Source of the DNA: a bacterium
GTDB taxonomy: Bacteria; Verrucomicrobiota; Verrucomicrobiia; Limisphaerales; J093
Length of the DNA: 53,954 bases
Direction: 5' to 3'
Assembly (NCBI GenBank): GCA_021780105.1
Contig: JAJXZJ010000073.1
Location: forward strand, 1-53,954
The first letter of the stretch is position 1, and every line of letters begins with the position of its first letter. Positions 39,696 through 49,292 of this stretch are shown here, in pieces. Made by a program: the position numbers and the translations under genes. The notes under the pieces were generated by a model. It was not told the DNA's origin. It did not search any database and saw only the letters and a program-made list of their open reading frames with translations.

Positions 39696-42506
39696 ATGCA
39701 CCACCATCCGACGCCGCCTGCGGATCGAATCCTGAGCGCCATCGTCACGGCCGGCCTCCTTGTCGCGCCGAGCTTTGGCGGCGGCGCCCGCGCCGCCGAT
39801 GCAGCCGCGCCGCGGCGGGTTTACGCGCAGCCATTCGATCCGCGCGAGAATCCGGATTACAGCCGGCACGCGGTCCAGCCGCCGACGTGGGATACCTTCG
39901 GCGACCGGACGCAATTCACCTGCCTGCGCGGGTTCGACGTGCGCGACGATCAGATCGTCGGTTACGCGGACGAGCTGGAGAAGTTCACGCGCACCTGGGA
40001 TTTGGGCGACGTGATCTGGCCTTCGTATCCGGTTCTATTTGCGAAGAACCTCGGCGCGCTCGCGGACGAAATCCAGCGGCGCCACCTGTTTCTGTTCGAC
40101 ATCTGGGGTTACGTGCCCGGCTCTGGACCAGGCGGTTACTGGCAACAATTCACACCGCCGGCCAGCGCGTTTGCGCTGCTTGAATCCAGGCTCGGCGACC
40201 GCTGGCTCGGCGCGGACATCGGTGAGCAGGACGGCCGCTACATCGGCGGTTACGCGAGCCAGATGACGCCCGCTTCCGCGGACCGTTTCGAGCAGTATCT
40301 GAATTTCCACCGCCACTTCGAGCGCATGAGCGACGACCTTGGTCACCGGCACACGACGCTCGTTTCGCTGAACTACGGCCACTATCTGCTCAAGGAAGGC
40401 ACGTTCACGTTCATCGGTGCGGAGACGGCCCAGGCGCTGCCGAACAGCCAGGTTTATTACGCCTTCATCCGTGGCGCGGGCAAACAATACGGCGTCCCGT
40501 GGTTTGGCAACGCCTCGATTTACAATCGCTGGGGCTACAAAACCTATGGCGCGGCCGGCGGCAGCGGCGGCGATGCGCACGGTCCCACCAAAGGCAGCAG
40601 CCTGAGCCTGTTGAAGCGGCTGCTTTACAGCCACGTCCTCTACAACTGCATGATTGTGGGCTTTGAAAACGGCTGGTTCGACGGCGCGAAACTGTCGCCG
40701 ATCGGCCGCATCCAGCAATCCGCCCAGCGCTGGGTCAAGGAGCACGGCCAGCCCGGCGTCATGCTCACGCCGGTCGCGCTGCTGCTCGACTTCGATGCCG
40801 GCTGGACCTTTCCGCGGCATCTTTACTCGGACAAGCTCTACCGCGTGTGGGGCAACCTGCCCTACGGACCGGGCGATTACCTGACCGACGCCGTGCTCGA
40901 TCTGCTCTATCCGGGCTACCAGAACTCGTCCTATTTCCACGACGAATCGGGCTTCATCGCCCCCACGCCTTACGGCGACATCGCCGACTGTCTGCTCAGC
41001 GACGCGCCGGAATGGCTGCTGCGCCGCTACGCGGTGATCGTCGTGGCGGGCGAACTGCGCGGCGGACGCGAGGTGCGCGACAAGCTTCAGGCCTACGTCG
41101 AAAACGGCGGGCAACTTTTCATCACCGCGGGCAACCTGGCGAAGCTGCCGGGCGGCCTCGCCGGTCTCACGAACGCAACCACAACCGTGAATTTGACCTG
41201 TAGTCGGGGGCAGTTGACGGTCTTCGCCAGCCCGTTTGGCATTGAGATGAAAACCGGCAGCAGGCCGTTGCGCAGCGAAATTGACCGCCCGTTGCCCAAA
41301 CCTTACACACTGCAACCCGAAGTGCGCGCCGCGCTCGACGCGGCGTTTTCGCAGCAACAGCTCTTCGACGTGGGCAGCCGGGAGCTGAGCTTCATCACGT
41401 GCCGCCAGGCGCCCGGCGAATACACGCTGGGCATCGCGAACAACTCGTGGCGCCCGCTGCCGCTGCACATCATGTCGCACTGTGGCCCGATCGAGTCGGT
41501 GCGCGAACTGCCATTGGACCAATTGGAAAAAGGCGTGCCGGGCTGGCTGCCGGAAGGCGTGAACACCAACTTGCCCGGCGCCAGCACCGCGCAAACCATC
41601 GCTGGCGGCGACGTGCGCATTTTCGCCGTGCGCGTCAAGGAAACCGGCGTCGCGGAAATCCCGCGCGTCGCGCCGCCGCCGCGGCCGCACGGCATCGCGC
41701 TGCCGCTCCGCCATCCGCGTTCGATTCAGGAGGCCATCCTCGCCCGGCCGACGTTCTTCGAGCATTTCGATGGCGTGGTGGTGGACGGACGTTACCTGCA
41801 CGAACGCGAGCCAGCCGCCTTGCGCCGCGAAGCCGCCTGGTTGCAACGCCAGCGCGTTAAGATCTTCGTGGATCTGAGTTCCGAAATAAATCTGTATCCC
41901 GGCCTGCGGCTGATCAACAATCTGCCCGCCGATTACGACGCGAGCACGGCCGAGATCGCCGACGTGCTGGCGAAAATGGAAATCCTCGGTGCGCGGGATT
42001 TGATCCTGTCACTGCACCGCTATCCGGAGAACAACTTCACCGACGAGCAAACCCACGCTGGTTTTGAAACCACACTCCGCACGCTGGCGCGGCAGGCGGA
42101 GTCGCGGCACGTCACCTTGCATTTGCGCCTGGCGCTGGGCAAACCGCCGTGGAGCCTGGCCGACGCCGGCGCGCTGCTGGACAAGGTCGGCGCCGGCAAC
42201 CTGCGCATCGCCGCCAGCACGGCGCTGCTGGCCCGCGCGGGCGAGTCCGCGGAAGCCAGGAAAATCTTGCGTGAGAAACTCGGAGTCTGGCTGGTGGCCG
42301 CTTCGCGCGAGGATGTCGGCGGCGCCGTGTGGGACGCGCACGCGCCGCTGCACCATTCGCCTGATCTGGGGCGCATCGCCAACTGGCTGAAGGTCTGCCC
42401 CGACCGGCCGATGGTGCTCGACACGCTGGCCACCGATCCGGACGAAACCTACCTCGACGCCGTGGCGCTGGCGCAGTTGCAGTCGCAGAGCCGTGCCAAG
42501 CCGTAA
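39696..42506 (+). CDS. Large secreted protein, possible glycosidase-like TIM-barrel enzyme
   Basis: 936 residues with a signal peptide ending around GGGARA. The first half alternates beta-strands and helices with aromatic and acidic residues (HLFLFDIWGYVPG, WLGADIGEQDGRYIGGY, VSLNYGHYLL, GAGKQYGVPWFGNASIYNRWG), as in a TIM barrel. A Rossmann-like middle part (YAVIVVAGELRGGREVRDKL...NGGQLFITAGN) resembles the trimerisation domain of GH42-like enzymes. A beta-domain and another alpha/beta domain follow. No family assignment is certain. It starts divergently from the Wzz-like gene with 219 nt between starts. Confidence 0.7.
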   Translation: MHHHPTPPADRILSAIVTAGLLVAPSFGGGARAADAAAPRRVYAQPFDPRENPDYSRHAVQPPTWDTFGDRTQFTCLRGFDVRDDQIVGYADELEKFTRTWDLGDVIWPSYPVLFAKNLGALADEIQRRHLFLFDIWGYVPGSGPGGYWQQFTPPASAFALLESRLGDRWLGADIGEQDGRYIGGYASQMTPASADRFEQYLNFHRHFERMSDDLGHRHTTLVSLNYGHYLLKEGTFTFIGAETAQALPNSQVYYAFIRGAGKQYGVPWFGNASIYNRWGYKTYGAAGGSGGDAHGPTKGSSLSLLKRLLYSHVLYNCMIVGFENGWFDGAKLSPIGRIQQSAQRWVKEHGQPGVMLTPVALLLDFDAGWTFPRHLYSDKLYRVWGNLPYGPGDYLTDAVLDLLYPGYQNSSYFHDESGFIAPTPYGDIADCLLSDAPEWLLRRYAVIVVAGELRGGREVRDKLQAYVENGGQLFITAGNLAKLPGGLAGLTNATTTVNLTCSRGQLTVFASPFGIEMKTGSRPLRSEIDRPLPKPYTLQPEVRAALDAAFSQQQLFDVGSRELSFITCRQAPGEYTLGIANNSWRPLPLHIMSHCGPIESVRELPLDQLEKGVPGWLPEGVNTNLPGASTAQTIAGGDVRIFAVRVKETGVAEIPRVAPPPRPHGIALPLRHPRSIQEAILARPTFFEHFDGVVVDGRYLHEREPAALRREAAWLQRQRVKIFVDLSSEINLYPGLRLINNLPADYDASTAEIADVLAKMEILGARDLILSLHRYPENNFTDEQTHAGFETTLRTLARQAESRHVTLHLRLALGKPPWSLADAGALLDKVGAGNLRIAASTALLARAGESAEARKILREKLGVWLVAASREDVGGAVWDAHAPLHHSPDLGRIANWLKVCPDRPMVLDTLATDPDETYLDAVALAQLQSQSRAKP

Positions 42507-42525
42507 GCGAACGTTCGACGTCGCG

Positions 42526-43452
42526 TTATTTTGCGCCGAGCGTCAGCCACGCGACGACCGGGAAATGGTCGCTGGGGAACTGGCCGGGTTCGGAGAAGTT
42601 ATAGACTTCCTCCTTGGTCACCTGCACGGCGCCGCGGACCAGAATCCAGTCAATCCGCACGCTGTTTTCCTGCGGCTTCCGGTAGCCGTGGAAGCTGTTC
42701 AGGTGCTCGTTGACGTGCTCGTGGGTGAGCGGCCAGGTGTCCGTGAAGCCGCCTTCCTTGACGAGAATATCCCAGGCGCGGCTGTCGCCGTCGGCACAGT
42801 TGAAATCGCCGGTCAGCACCACAGGCAGTTCGGTTTTGAGCGCCGCGACGCGTTGGCGAATCAGCTCCGCACCCTTCTGGCGGGCAAGCTCAACGTCGTT
42901 GTCGAGGTGCGTATTCCAGAAATAGAACTCGCGGCCGGTGCGCTTGTCGCGAAACCGGACCCACGTGACCATGCGGCGATTCGAATTGCCCCAGGTGCTG
43001 GAGCCGATCACCTCCGGCGTGTCCGACAGCCAGAAATGGTCGAACGCCATCGGCTCAAACCGATCACGCCGGTAAAACACCGCCATGAACTCGCTGCGGC
43101 TGCCGCCCTCGCGGCCCAGCCCGATCCAGGCGTATTCCGGCAGGTCGGCTGCGATGTCCTTCAACTGCGGATAAAGCCCTTCCTGTGTTCCAATCAGATC
43201 CGGTTGCGCGTGGCGGATGCAGTCGCGCATCACCGGCCGCCGCTCCGGCCACGAGTTGGGCGGCGTGGGACTCGCGAAGCGCAAATTGAAGGTCATCACG
43301 CACAGCGGAACGCCTTGGTCCGCCGGCGCGGCGTCGGCGTTCGACGCGCTCCTCAGCAACGACGCAGCCGCCGTTGCCAGGGCGACCGCCGGAATGAACT
43401 GGCGGCGTGACATTCCTCGCGTGACGGGGCGTGGATTCTTCAATGAATTCAT
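42526..43452 (-). CDS. Endonuclease/exonuclease/phosphatase (EEP) family protein, exported
   Basis: 308 residues. A twin-arginine signal (SRRQFIPAVALATAAASLL) begins at residue 15. EEP motifs are in order: TFNLRF, TQEG (metal Glu), NTHLDND (His/Asp), GDFNC (Asp/Asn), IDWILV and SDHFPV (catalytic Asp-His). These enzymes cleave phosphodiesters in nucleic acids or phospholipids, or phosphate monoesters. The exported location points to scavenging or extracellular lipid or nucleic-acid turnover. Convergent with the large secreted protein, 19 nt between stops. Confidence 0.9.
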   Translation of the reverse strand: MNSLKNPRPVTRGMSRRQFIPAVALATAAASLLRSASNADAAPADQGVPLCVMTFNLRFASPTPPNSWPERRPVMRDCIRHAQPDLIGTQEGLYPQLKDIAADLPEYAWIGLGREGGSRSEFMAVFYRRDRFEPMAFDHFWLSDTPEVIGSSTWGNSNRRMVTWVRFRDKRTGREFYFWNTHLDNDVELARQKGAELIRQRVAALKTELPVVLTGDFNCADGDSRAWDILVKEGGFTDTWPLTHEHVNEHLNSFHGYRKPQENSVRIDWILVRGAVQVTKEEVYNFSEPGQFPSDHFPVVAWLTLGAK

Positions 43453-43561
43453 CAGTTCAACCTGAACGAGGAGCGAGGTGTGTCAACGCGGAATTTCGCG
43501 GTGGCGAAATCGGGCCGGTCGGCCACTGGACTTTGCCCCGCCCGTCGGCCACGTTTTCACC

Positions 43562-44211
43562 ATGAAAGTCACTTACTACCTGGACATCGTGTCCTCATGG
43601 TGTTTTTGGGCGGAGCCGGCCTGGGCCGAATTGAAGGCACGCTACACCGGCCGGGTCGAGTTCGACTGGAAAATCGCGCTGCTCACACCCGCGGCCTGCC
43701 CGCGACGGTCGCACAGGAGGAATGGTTCTACCGCCGCAGCGGCACGATTGTCCGCTCGCCCTTCATGCTCAACACCGGCTGGTTCGAGCCGGGCCGCTCC
43801 GAATACCTCGCGCCGAACCTCGTCGCCGAGGCGGCCAAGGATTTCAGCATCGCCGATGACCGCGTGCGGCTGGCCCTCATGCGCGCCGGCCTCGTGGAGG
43901 GACGGAAAATCGGCCACTGGCAGGAGGCGCTCGCGGCGGGGGCGCTGGCGGGCAAGCTCGATCCCACGGCGCTGGAGGCACGGGCGCGCTCGAAGGAAAT
44001 CGAGGACCGCGTGCGCACCAGCACGGCGGAATTCCACGCGCTCCAAATCACGCAACGCCCGGCCTTCGTGGTGGACGACGACATCGGCGACCGCGCGGTG
44101 TTCTCCGGGTTGGTCGTGGCCGCGCCGGTCATTGCGGCCATCGAAGCCATGCTGGCGGACACCGCAGCCTACGCCTCGTTCGCGGCGCACTTCGGCGAGC
44201 CGCCGGCGTAA
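43562..44211 (+). pseudogene. DsbA/FrnE-like thioredoxin-fold protein, frameshifted
   Basis: From ATG 43562, YYLDIVSSWCFWAEPAW and EFDWKIALLTP are read in one frame. From about 43693 the natural continuation, GLPATVAQEEWFYRRSG...THE family-like helix-rich part to AHFGEPPA, is in the +2 frame and ends at 44211. A single lost G near 43690-43700 (CCCGCGGCC) would explain it. Joined, the protein is about 216 residues, a normal size for the 2-hydroxychromene-2-carboxylate isomerase/FrnE branch. There is only a single Cys where a CxxC is usual (WCFW). It may be a pseudogene or an assembly error. Confidence 0.78.
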
Positions 44212-44271
44212 TCGGCACGGCAACGACTGGACCAGCGCGTTCGCCGGCTGGTTCCCGGCGGCAACGTCAGC

Positions 44272-47200
44272 TCAGGGTTTGGCCGGCTTGGCGAGCAAGA
44301 CCTCGACGGCCCGCTTCAGTTGCTGATCCTCGCCGCGGGCGACCTTCGCGGGGTCGTTGGCCACCTGGATGTCCGGCTTGATGAGCGCCTTCTCCATGAA
44401 CTGGCCCTGCTGGTCGCGGAAGCCGACCATCGGAATGCCGTAGTAGAGCGAGCTGTCCTGCTGGGTTTCCCACCACACGGCGGTGCCGGTGCCGGCCACG
44501 GGCATGCCGATGAGTTTGCCAATGCCGAGGTGGCGGTAAACCCACGGGAACAGGTGGGCATCCGAGTAGTTGCTTTCGCTGATGAGGACGACCGACGGCT
44601 TGTCCCATTTCTGGGATGGCTCCCAGCCGAGCGACTGGCCGCGCGGCAGGAATTCCAGATACTTCTTGCCGCTGAGCAGCGTGGCCAGTTCGTCGTGCAG
44701 GTTGCCGCCGCCGTTGAAACGGGTGTCCACGATGAGCGCCTCCTTGCCACTCTCGCGCCCAAGGATTTCGGAGAACGTGTCGCGATAGCTCGCGTCATTC
44801 ATGCCACGGACGTGGACGTAGCCGAGCCGGCCGCCGGAAAGCCGGTCCACATCCTCGCGGTTGGCCTTCACCCAACGTTTGTAAAGCAGCTCGTTTTCCG
44901 CCCCGAGGCTGATGGGCTTGACCGTCTCCTCGAAGCTGTGTTGCCTGGCCGGGTCGAACACGGAAAGCAGCGTGGGCTTGCCGGCCCGGTGATTGAGCAG
45001 CGAATCGAACTCGCTGCCGGGGGCGAGGGTGACGTCGTTGATCCTTTCGATGATCATGCCCGGCGTGATCTTGGATTTGGCCACCGTAAGCGGCCCGCCT
45101 TCGATGATCTCATCAACCTTGAGGCCCGGCCCGGCGTAATCGGGGTTGTAGAACACGCCGAGCGCAGCGGTTTCGTCCGCGCCGGGCGGATGCGGCCGGT
45201 AGCCGGAGCCGGTGTGGGAGGCGTCGAGTTCGCCGACCATCTCGCTGAGCATCTCGGCGAAATCCCAGTTGTCCGTGATGTAGGGCAAAAACCGGGCGTA
45301 AACCTGCTTGTAATACGTCCAGTCCACGCCGTTCATGTCCTTCAGGTAGAATTTCTCGCGGGTCTGCCGCCAGACGTGCTCGAAGATGTAGGCGCGCTCG
45401 GCGGCGGGGTTCAGGTTCATCTGGGCATTGAAGCTGACGGGTTCCTTCTTGGCCTCGCCCTCGCCTGAAGGAATCCCGACCTTCGTGAGGCTGCCGGCCG
45501 CGAGCACAAAGGCGTTCTTGCCTTCCTTGTCCAGCAACAGCCGGATGGGCGGGGCGTCGTCGTCCTCGCCGGCGGCGTCAGGGAAGGTGGCGATGCGGCG
45601 CGTTTCCTTGTCGCGCGGCTTGCCGAGCCACAGGTCGTAACCGTCGGCGGTTTTGCTGAGGTAAAGCAGCGTTTCGCCGTCCGGCGTGAGCGCCGCGCCG
45701 CGGAGCAGTGACGAATTCAAGGTCAGCCGCGCCTTGCGGTCCTCGATGTTGGTGAGGTCAATTTCGAGCGGCGCGGGCAGCGTGATTTCGTTGGTTTGCG
45801 CCGGGGCGGCGTGCTTCGACTTCTTGGCTTTCTTCGTCTTTTTGGTGTCCTTCGCCGCCGGCTTCGTTTGGTCGTTTTCCTTCTTGTCCTTCGCCTGGTC
45901 CTCCTGCTGTTTGCGGATCGCGAATTCCGCCTTGCTGAGGTTGAAGCGGTCGAAGGCCTTTTGGGTGAAAAACATGGCGTAAACGTCCGTCTGCGGGTCG
46001 CCGCCGCTGCCGTTGCCGTGCAGCCCCATGTGGTCGCTGATCCAGATCATCGCCGTGCCCTTGATCGCCCATTCGGGACGGAAGTCCTCGTAGCCGCTCT
46101 TGGTCAGGTTTTGGAGCGGGCCTTTGCCGGCGGCGTCCATCAACCCGACCTCCTCGGACCAGCGGTTGCGGTCCAGGAAATTGACCAGGAACCAGCGGCC
46201 GTCCGGCGACCATTGAAACCACTGGTCGCCGTCGGCGTAGGAATAATTCAAATTGCCGGGCAGCACGGTGCGGGTCCGGCCCGAGGCGAGGTTGAGCACC
46301 TTCAACGTCGTGCGGTCTTCGAGGTAGGCGACCTCCTTGCCGTCGGGCGAGTACTTCGGCTGGAAGTTCTCGTGGCCGTTCTTGAGCAGGGTGCGAAGCT
46401 CGACCGACGACGCGTTGAAGAAATACGGTTGCTCCTCCTTCGTGCCGGTCAGCCGCGCCTCATACAGATTCCAGGAATGACCGTGCTCGCCGGCGAACAC
46501 CAGGTGGCGGCCGTCGGGGCTGAAGTCAACCGAGCGTTCCTGCTCCGGCGTATCCGTGACGCGCCGGGTGTCGCCGAATTCGGTGGACGCAACGTAAACC
46601 TCCCCGCGCACGACGAAGGCGATTTCCTTGCCGTCGGGGTTGAGCGCCATTTCCGTGGCGCCTTTGGTGGAGGTCACCGACCGCACGGCGGCGGCCTCGG
46701 TGTCCACCGCGATCTGGATGGGAACCCGCACCGGCTCGCTTGCGTCCGCGGCCAGCGTGTAGATCTCGCCGTCGTAGCCGAAGCAGAGCTTGCCACCACG
46801 GCTGATGCTGAGGAAACGCACGGGATTCCGTTCGAACTCCGTGACCTGCGTGGTCGTCTCGGGATTGGCCAGCGGGAACTTCCAGACGTTGAACGAGCCG
46901 CTGCGCTCGCTCAGGTAATAAACCGTCTGCTGATCGGGACCCCACACGGGATTGCGGTCCTCGCCGGGAAAATCCGTGAGCTTCGTGTGCCGGCCGCTCT
47001 TCACGTCATACACCCAGATGTCATGTGCGACGGGCGATTGGTGATGCTTGCGCCAGAGGTTCTCGTAGCCCTTGAGGTCTTCGTAAAGCAGCTTGTCGCC
47101 AGCCTGGTTGTAGCGGGCGGCCAGCGCCGGGGTGGTGAGGATTTGCACGGGCCGGCGGCCGTCCTCGATGGACACCTTGTAAAGCTCCGGCATCACGCTC

Positions 47201-47682
47201 GGGATCGGGAACTCCACATTGCTCCGCGCATCCATCCGGTGGGCGGAAAACACCACTTCCTTGCCGTCCGGTGTGAAGGAGGTCGGGTATTCGGGATTCG
47301 AGTTGAACGTCAGGCGCCGGGCCGGGCCGCCCGCGGAGGAGATGAGGAAGATGTCGAAGTCCCCGTAAGTATCGGCGGCGTAGGCGATGTAGTTCCCGTC
47401 CGGCGACCACACCGGCATGAAGTTGTGGTGACCGTTGGCCGTGAGCGCCCGCGCCAGACCGCCGGCCGCCGGGACGACAAAGAGGTTGCCCTCGAAACTG
47501 AAGGCGATCTGCCGTCCGTCCGGCGAAATGGCCGGATAACGCAACCAGAGCGGACGCTGGAGCGGACCAAGGTCGGATGCCGCGGAGGCGACGACCGTTG
47601 TCAGCAGCAACACCGCGCAGCACGCGTGAACGAAGCGGTTGATCGCTGCCAGGAAATGAGGGTGAGGAGTTGGAGAGTGCAT
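44272..47682 (-). CDS. Tricorn-like S41 protease with propeller and PDZ domains
   Basis: 1136 residues with a signal peptide (CAVLLLTTVVASA). WD40-like TolB-type propeller repeats run from about 40 to 590 (AISPDGRQIAFSFEGNLFVVP, PVWSPDGNYIAYAADTYGDFD). A Lys-rich linker lies at about 595-627. A second beta-domain is followed by the helical C1 region (NPAAERAYIFEHVWRQTREKFY), PDZ (ITPGMIIERINDVTLAPG) and the C2 catalytic domain with LIVDTRFNGGGN and SNYSDAHLFPW, whose Ser-Asp near residue 1037 corresponds to the tricorn nucleophile. It cleaves peptides; exported here, so likely periplasmic. Stand-alone gene. Confidence 0.9.
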   Translation of the reverse strand: MHSPTPHPHFLAAINRFVHACCAVLLLTTVVASAASDLGPLQRPLWLRYPAISPDGRQIAFSFEGNLFVVPAAGGLARALTANGHHNFMPVWSPDGNYIAYAADTYGDFDIFLISSAGGPARRLTFNSNPEYPTSFTPDGKEVVFSAHRMDARSNVEFPIPSVMPELYKVSIEDGRRPVQILTTPALAARYNQAGDKLLYEDLKGYENLWRKHHQSPVAHDIWVYDVKSGRHTKLTDFPGEDRNPVWGPDQQTVYYLSERSGSFNVWKFPLANPETTTQVTEFERNPVRFLSISRGGKLCFGYDGEIYTLAADASEPVRVPIQIAVDTEAAAVRSVTSTKGATEMALNPDGKEIAFVVRGEVYVASTEFGDTRRVTDTPEQERSVDFSPDGRHLVFAGEHGHSWNLYEARLTGTKEEQPYFFNASSVELRTLLKNGHENFQPKYSPDGKEVAYLEDRTTLKVLNLASGRTRTVLPGNLNYSYADGDQWFQWSPDGRWFLVNFLDRNRWSEEVGLMDAAGKGPLQNLTKSGYEDFRPEWAIKGTAMIWISDHMGLHGNGSGGDPQTDVYAMFFTQKAFDRFNLSKAEFAIRKQQEDQAKDKKENDQTKPAAKDTKKTKKAKKSKHAAPAQTNEITLPAPLEIDLTNIEDRKARLTLNSSLLRGAALTPDGETLLYLSKTADGYDLWLGKPRDKETRRIATFPDAAGEDDDAPPIRLLLDKEGKNAFVLAAGSLTKVGIPSGEGEAKKEPVSFNAQMNLNPAAERAYIFEHVWRQTREKFYLKDMNGVDWTYYKQVYARFLPYITDNWDFAEMLSEMVGELDASHTGSGYRPHPPGADETAALGVFYNPDYAGPGLKVDEIIEGGPLTVAKSKITPGMIIERINDVTLAPGSEFDSLLNHRAGKPTLLSVFDPARQHSFEETVKPISLGAENELLYKRWVKANREDVDRLSGGRLGYVHVRGMNDASYRDTFSEILGRESGKEALIVDTRFNGGGNLHDELATLLSGKKYLEFLPRGQSLGWEPSQKWDKPSVVLISESNYSDAHLFPWVYRHLGIGKLIGMPVAGTGTAVWWETQQDSSLYYGIPMVGFRDQQGQFMEKALIKPDIQVANDPAKVARGEDQQLKRAVEVLLAKPAKP

Positions 47683-47985
47683 GATTCGATCGGCGAATTA
47701 ACGTTGACCAGGTCCTGTTTTTGGACACGCGCTGTTGCTGGAAAACCGCTTCCAGTCGTTCCGTGTCCCCGCAAGTATAGACCTTCACGGCCGGCTGACA
47801 ACCGTGGCTTCCCGCCAAGCCCTTGACGCCGGCGCGGCTGCTCGCCGTGACCATGCGAGTCGGCCGAGAGCTTGGCGGTCAAATAGCGGGAGTTGCACTG
47901 GTGATGACTGTGGTATTCCCGCAGCGACGCCGTCCTCCTGCGATGCACAATTGACCGCTATGGGCAGAAGAAATAGCCTGACCCC
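47683..47985. other. 303-nt divergent intergenic region, nothing decisive seen
   Basis: Lies between the divergent starts of the tricorn-like protease and the small secreted protein. It must hold both promoters. TTGACC occurs at 47951-47956 before the plus-strand gene, but no convincing -10 box follows. Short ORFs here have no protein-like character. No repeat or hairpin stands out. Confidence 0.4.
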
Positions 47986-48660
47986 ATGAGCACGAAAAAG
48001 AACCGCATTCCCCCATTTTGGACGGCTGCAAACCTGCGGCGCCGTCCGCTGCCAGCGGCCACCTTGCCGGTTTCGCTGATGCTGTCGGCGATTCTCATTT
48101 GGCTGGCGCCCGTGATCCGGGCCGGAGACAGCCTGGAGCCGTTGCTGTCGGGAAAGAGCTTTCCGCTGGCGATGAAACTCAAGGATTTGAATGGAGAATG
48201 GCGGCGCTTCACCTTGCGTGGGAACGGCAGCATTACTGGAAACGTTTCGGTGAACGTGACCGGCAACACCACCGGCTCGGCGTCGCAAAACAACCTCACC
48301 GGTTCGCTGGGCGGCGGTCGGGACTATGTCACGGAGGGGCAAACAACCTCCGCCAACGGCCGGACGTATCTGGTCGCGTATCATTTGCCGATGGCAGGGC
48401 TGGACCTGACCGCGCTGCTTCAAGCAGTGGCGACCAAGACGCCACCGACCAACGCGGTGCTCACGCCCGAAAGCAGTCTGTCGCTCTCCTTGCTGGACGT
48501 GCGGACCATCGGCGGCTTCGACGACGTGCGGGCGTTCGATGCGCAACGCGAAATCGCCGCAAGCGAACAAGCGTTCAAGGCGCTGCTGACCTTGCTCAAA
48601 GGCGGCGACGGCGAAAAGAAAGGAGACACGAATTCCCCCGGCGGAACCCAAACGAAATAG
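47986..48660 (+). CDS. Small exported protein of unknown function
   Basis: 224 residues from ATG 47986. A long N-terminal region of about 28 basic residues precedes a hydrophobic segment (PVSLMLSAILIWLAPVIRAG), either a signal peptide or an anchor. LSGKSFPLAMKLKDLNGEWRRFTL and a Thr/Asn/Gly-rich stretch (GNVSVNVTGNTTGSASQNN) suggest beta-strands. An alpha-helical end (EIAASEQAFKALLTLLKGG) is followed by a charged tail. No family recognised. Confidence 0.65.
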   Translation: MSTKKNRIPPFWTAANLRRRPLPAATLPVSLMLSAILIWLAPVIRAGDSLEPLLSGKSFPLAMKLKDLNGEWRRFTLRGNGSITGNVSVNVTGNTTGSASQNNLTGSLGGGRDYVTEGQTTSANGRTYLVAYHLPMAGLDLTALLQAVATKTPPTNAVLTPESSLSLSLLDVRTIGGFDDVRAFDAQREIAASEQAFKALLTLLKGGDGEKKGDTNSPGGTQTK

Positions 48661-48667
48661 AGCTTGG

Positions 48668-49255
48668 TCAAACCGGTTTTCCGGCTTTGCCGGCGACCAC
48701 CGCCAGCCGCCGGCCGTGGTCCGAGTCGGTGATGAGTCGCGTCAACCGGCGGGCGCGCGTCTCTTCCTTCTTCGCGCTCATCGCCCACCAGATGGCCGTG
48801 CGCTGGTAGCCGGGCGGTTGGGCGCGGAAGAAGTCCCACGCCTTCGGATTCGCCCGAAATCGGCTTTCGCCCGACGGGTCGAGTCGGCGCGGGCGGTTTT
48901 CAAATGAGTAAAGTCCCGACCGTTTCGGGTCGCGCACAGCAAACGCCTGCTCGCCGGCGGGTGTCACGCGGCCGGCCTTTCGCAGCGCCTCGAAGCGTCG
49001 GAGGTTGGCTCGACTCCACACGCTCCGCGCCCGGCGCGGTGAAAACCGATGGGTGTAGCTGCGTTCGTCCACCCGCTTTTTGAGGCCGTCAATCCAGCCG
49101 AAACAAAGCGCCTCATCCACCGCCTCGGTATAGCTGATGCCCTTTAGGCCGCTGTCCTTTTTGTAGAACCCAACCCACAGTTCGGTGGCGGTGCCGTGAT
49201 GCCCCGCCAGCCAGGCGCGGAATTCGGCCGCTGTTTTGAAATAGACCGGTTTCAT
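48668..49255 (-). CDS. YdeI/OmpD-associated family protein
   Basis: 195 residues, normal length. It opens VYFKTAAEFRAWLAGHHGTATELWVGFYKK, then has the diagnostic SYTEAVDEALCFGWIDG and a basic segment YTHRFSPRRARSVWSRAN. The C-terminal helix holds PGYQRTAIWWAMSAKKEETRARRL. YdeI-type proteins have been reported to protect against some bacteriocins and antimicrobial peptides, but the biochemical role is unclear. It follows rtcB on the same strand with 37 nt between, so co-transcription is plausible. Confidence 0.88.
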   Translation of the reverse strand: MKPVYFKTAAEFRAWLAGHHGTATELWVGFYKKDSGLKGISYTEAVDEALCFGWIDGLKKRVDERSYTHRFSPRRARSVWSRANLRRFEALRKAGRVTPAGEQAFAVRDPKRSGLYSFENRPRRLDPSGESRFRANPKAWDFFRAQPPGYQRTAIWWAMSAKKEETRARRLTRLITDSDHGRRLAVVAGKAGKPV

Positions 49256-49292
49256 GGAAGAGGCCGGCAGCCCTGCTGGCGACGCAGCTTGT

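Noticed and set aside
45796..47826. Plus-strand frame of 676 codons opposite the tricorn-like protease
   Set aside because: No motif, biased composition; the minus strand has propeller, PDZ and S41 motifs.
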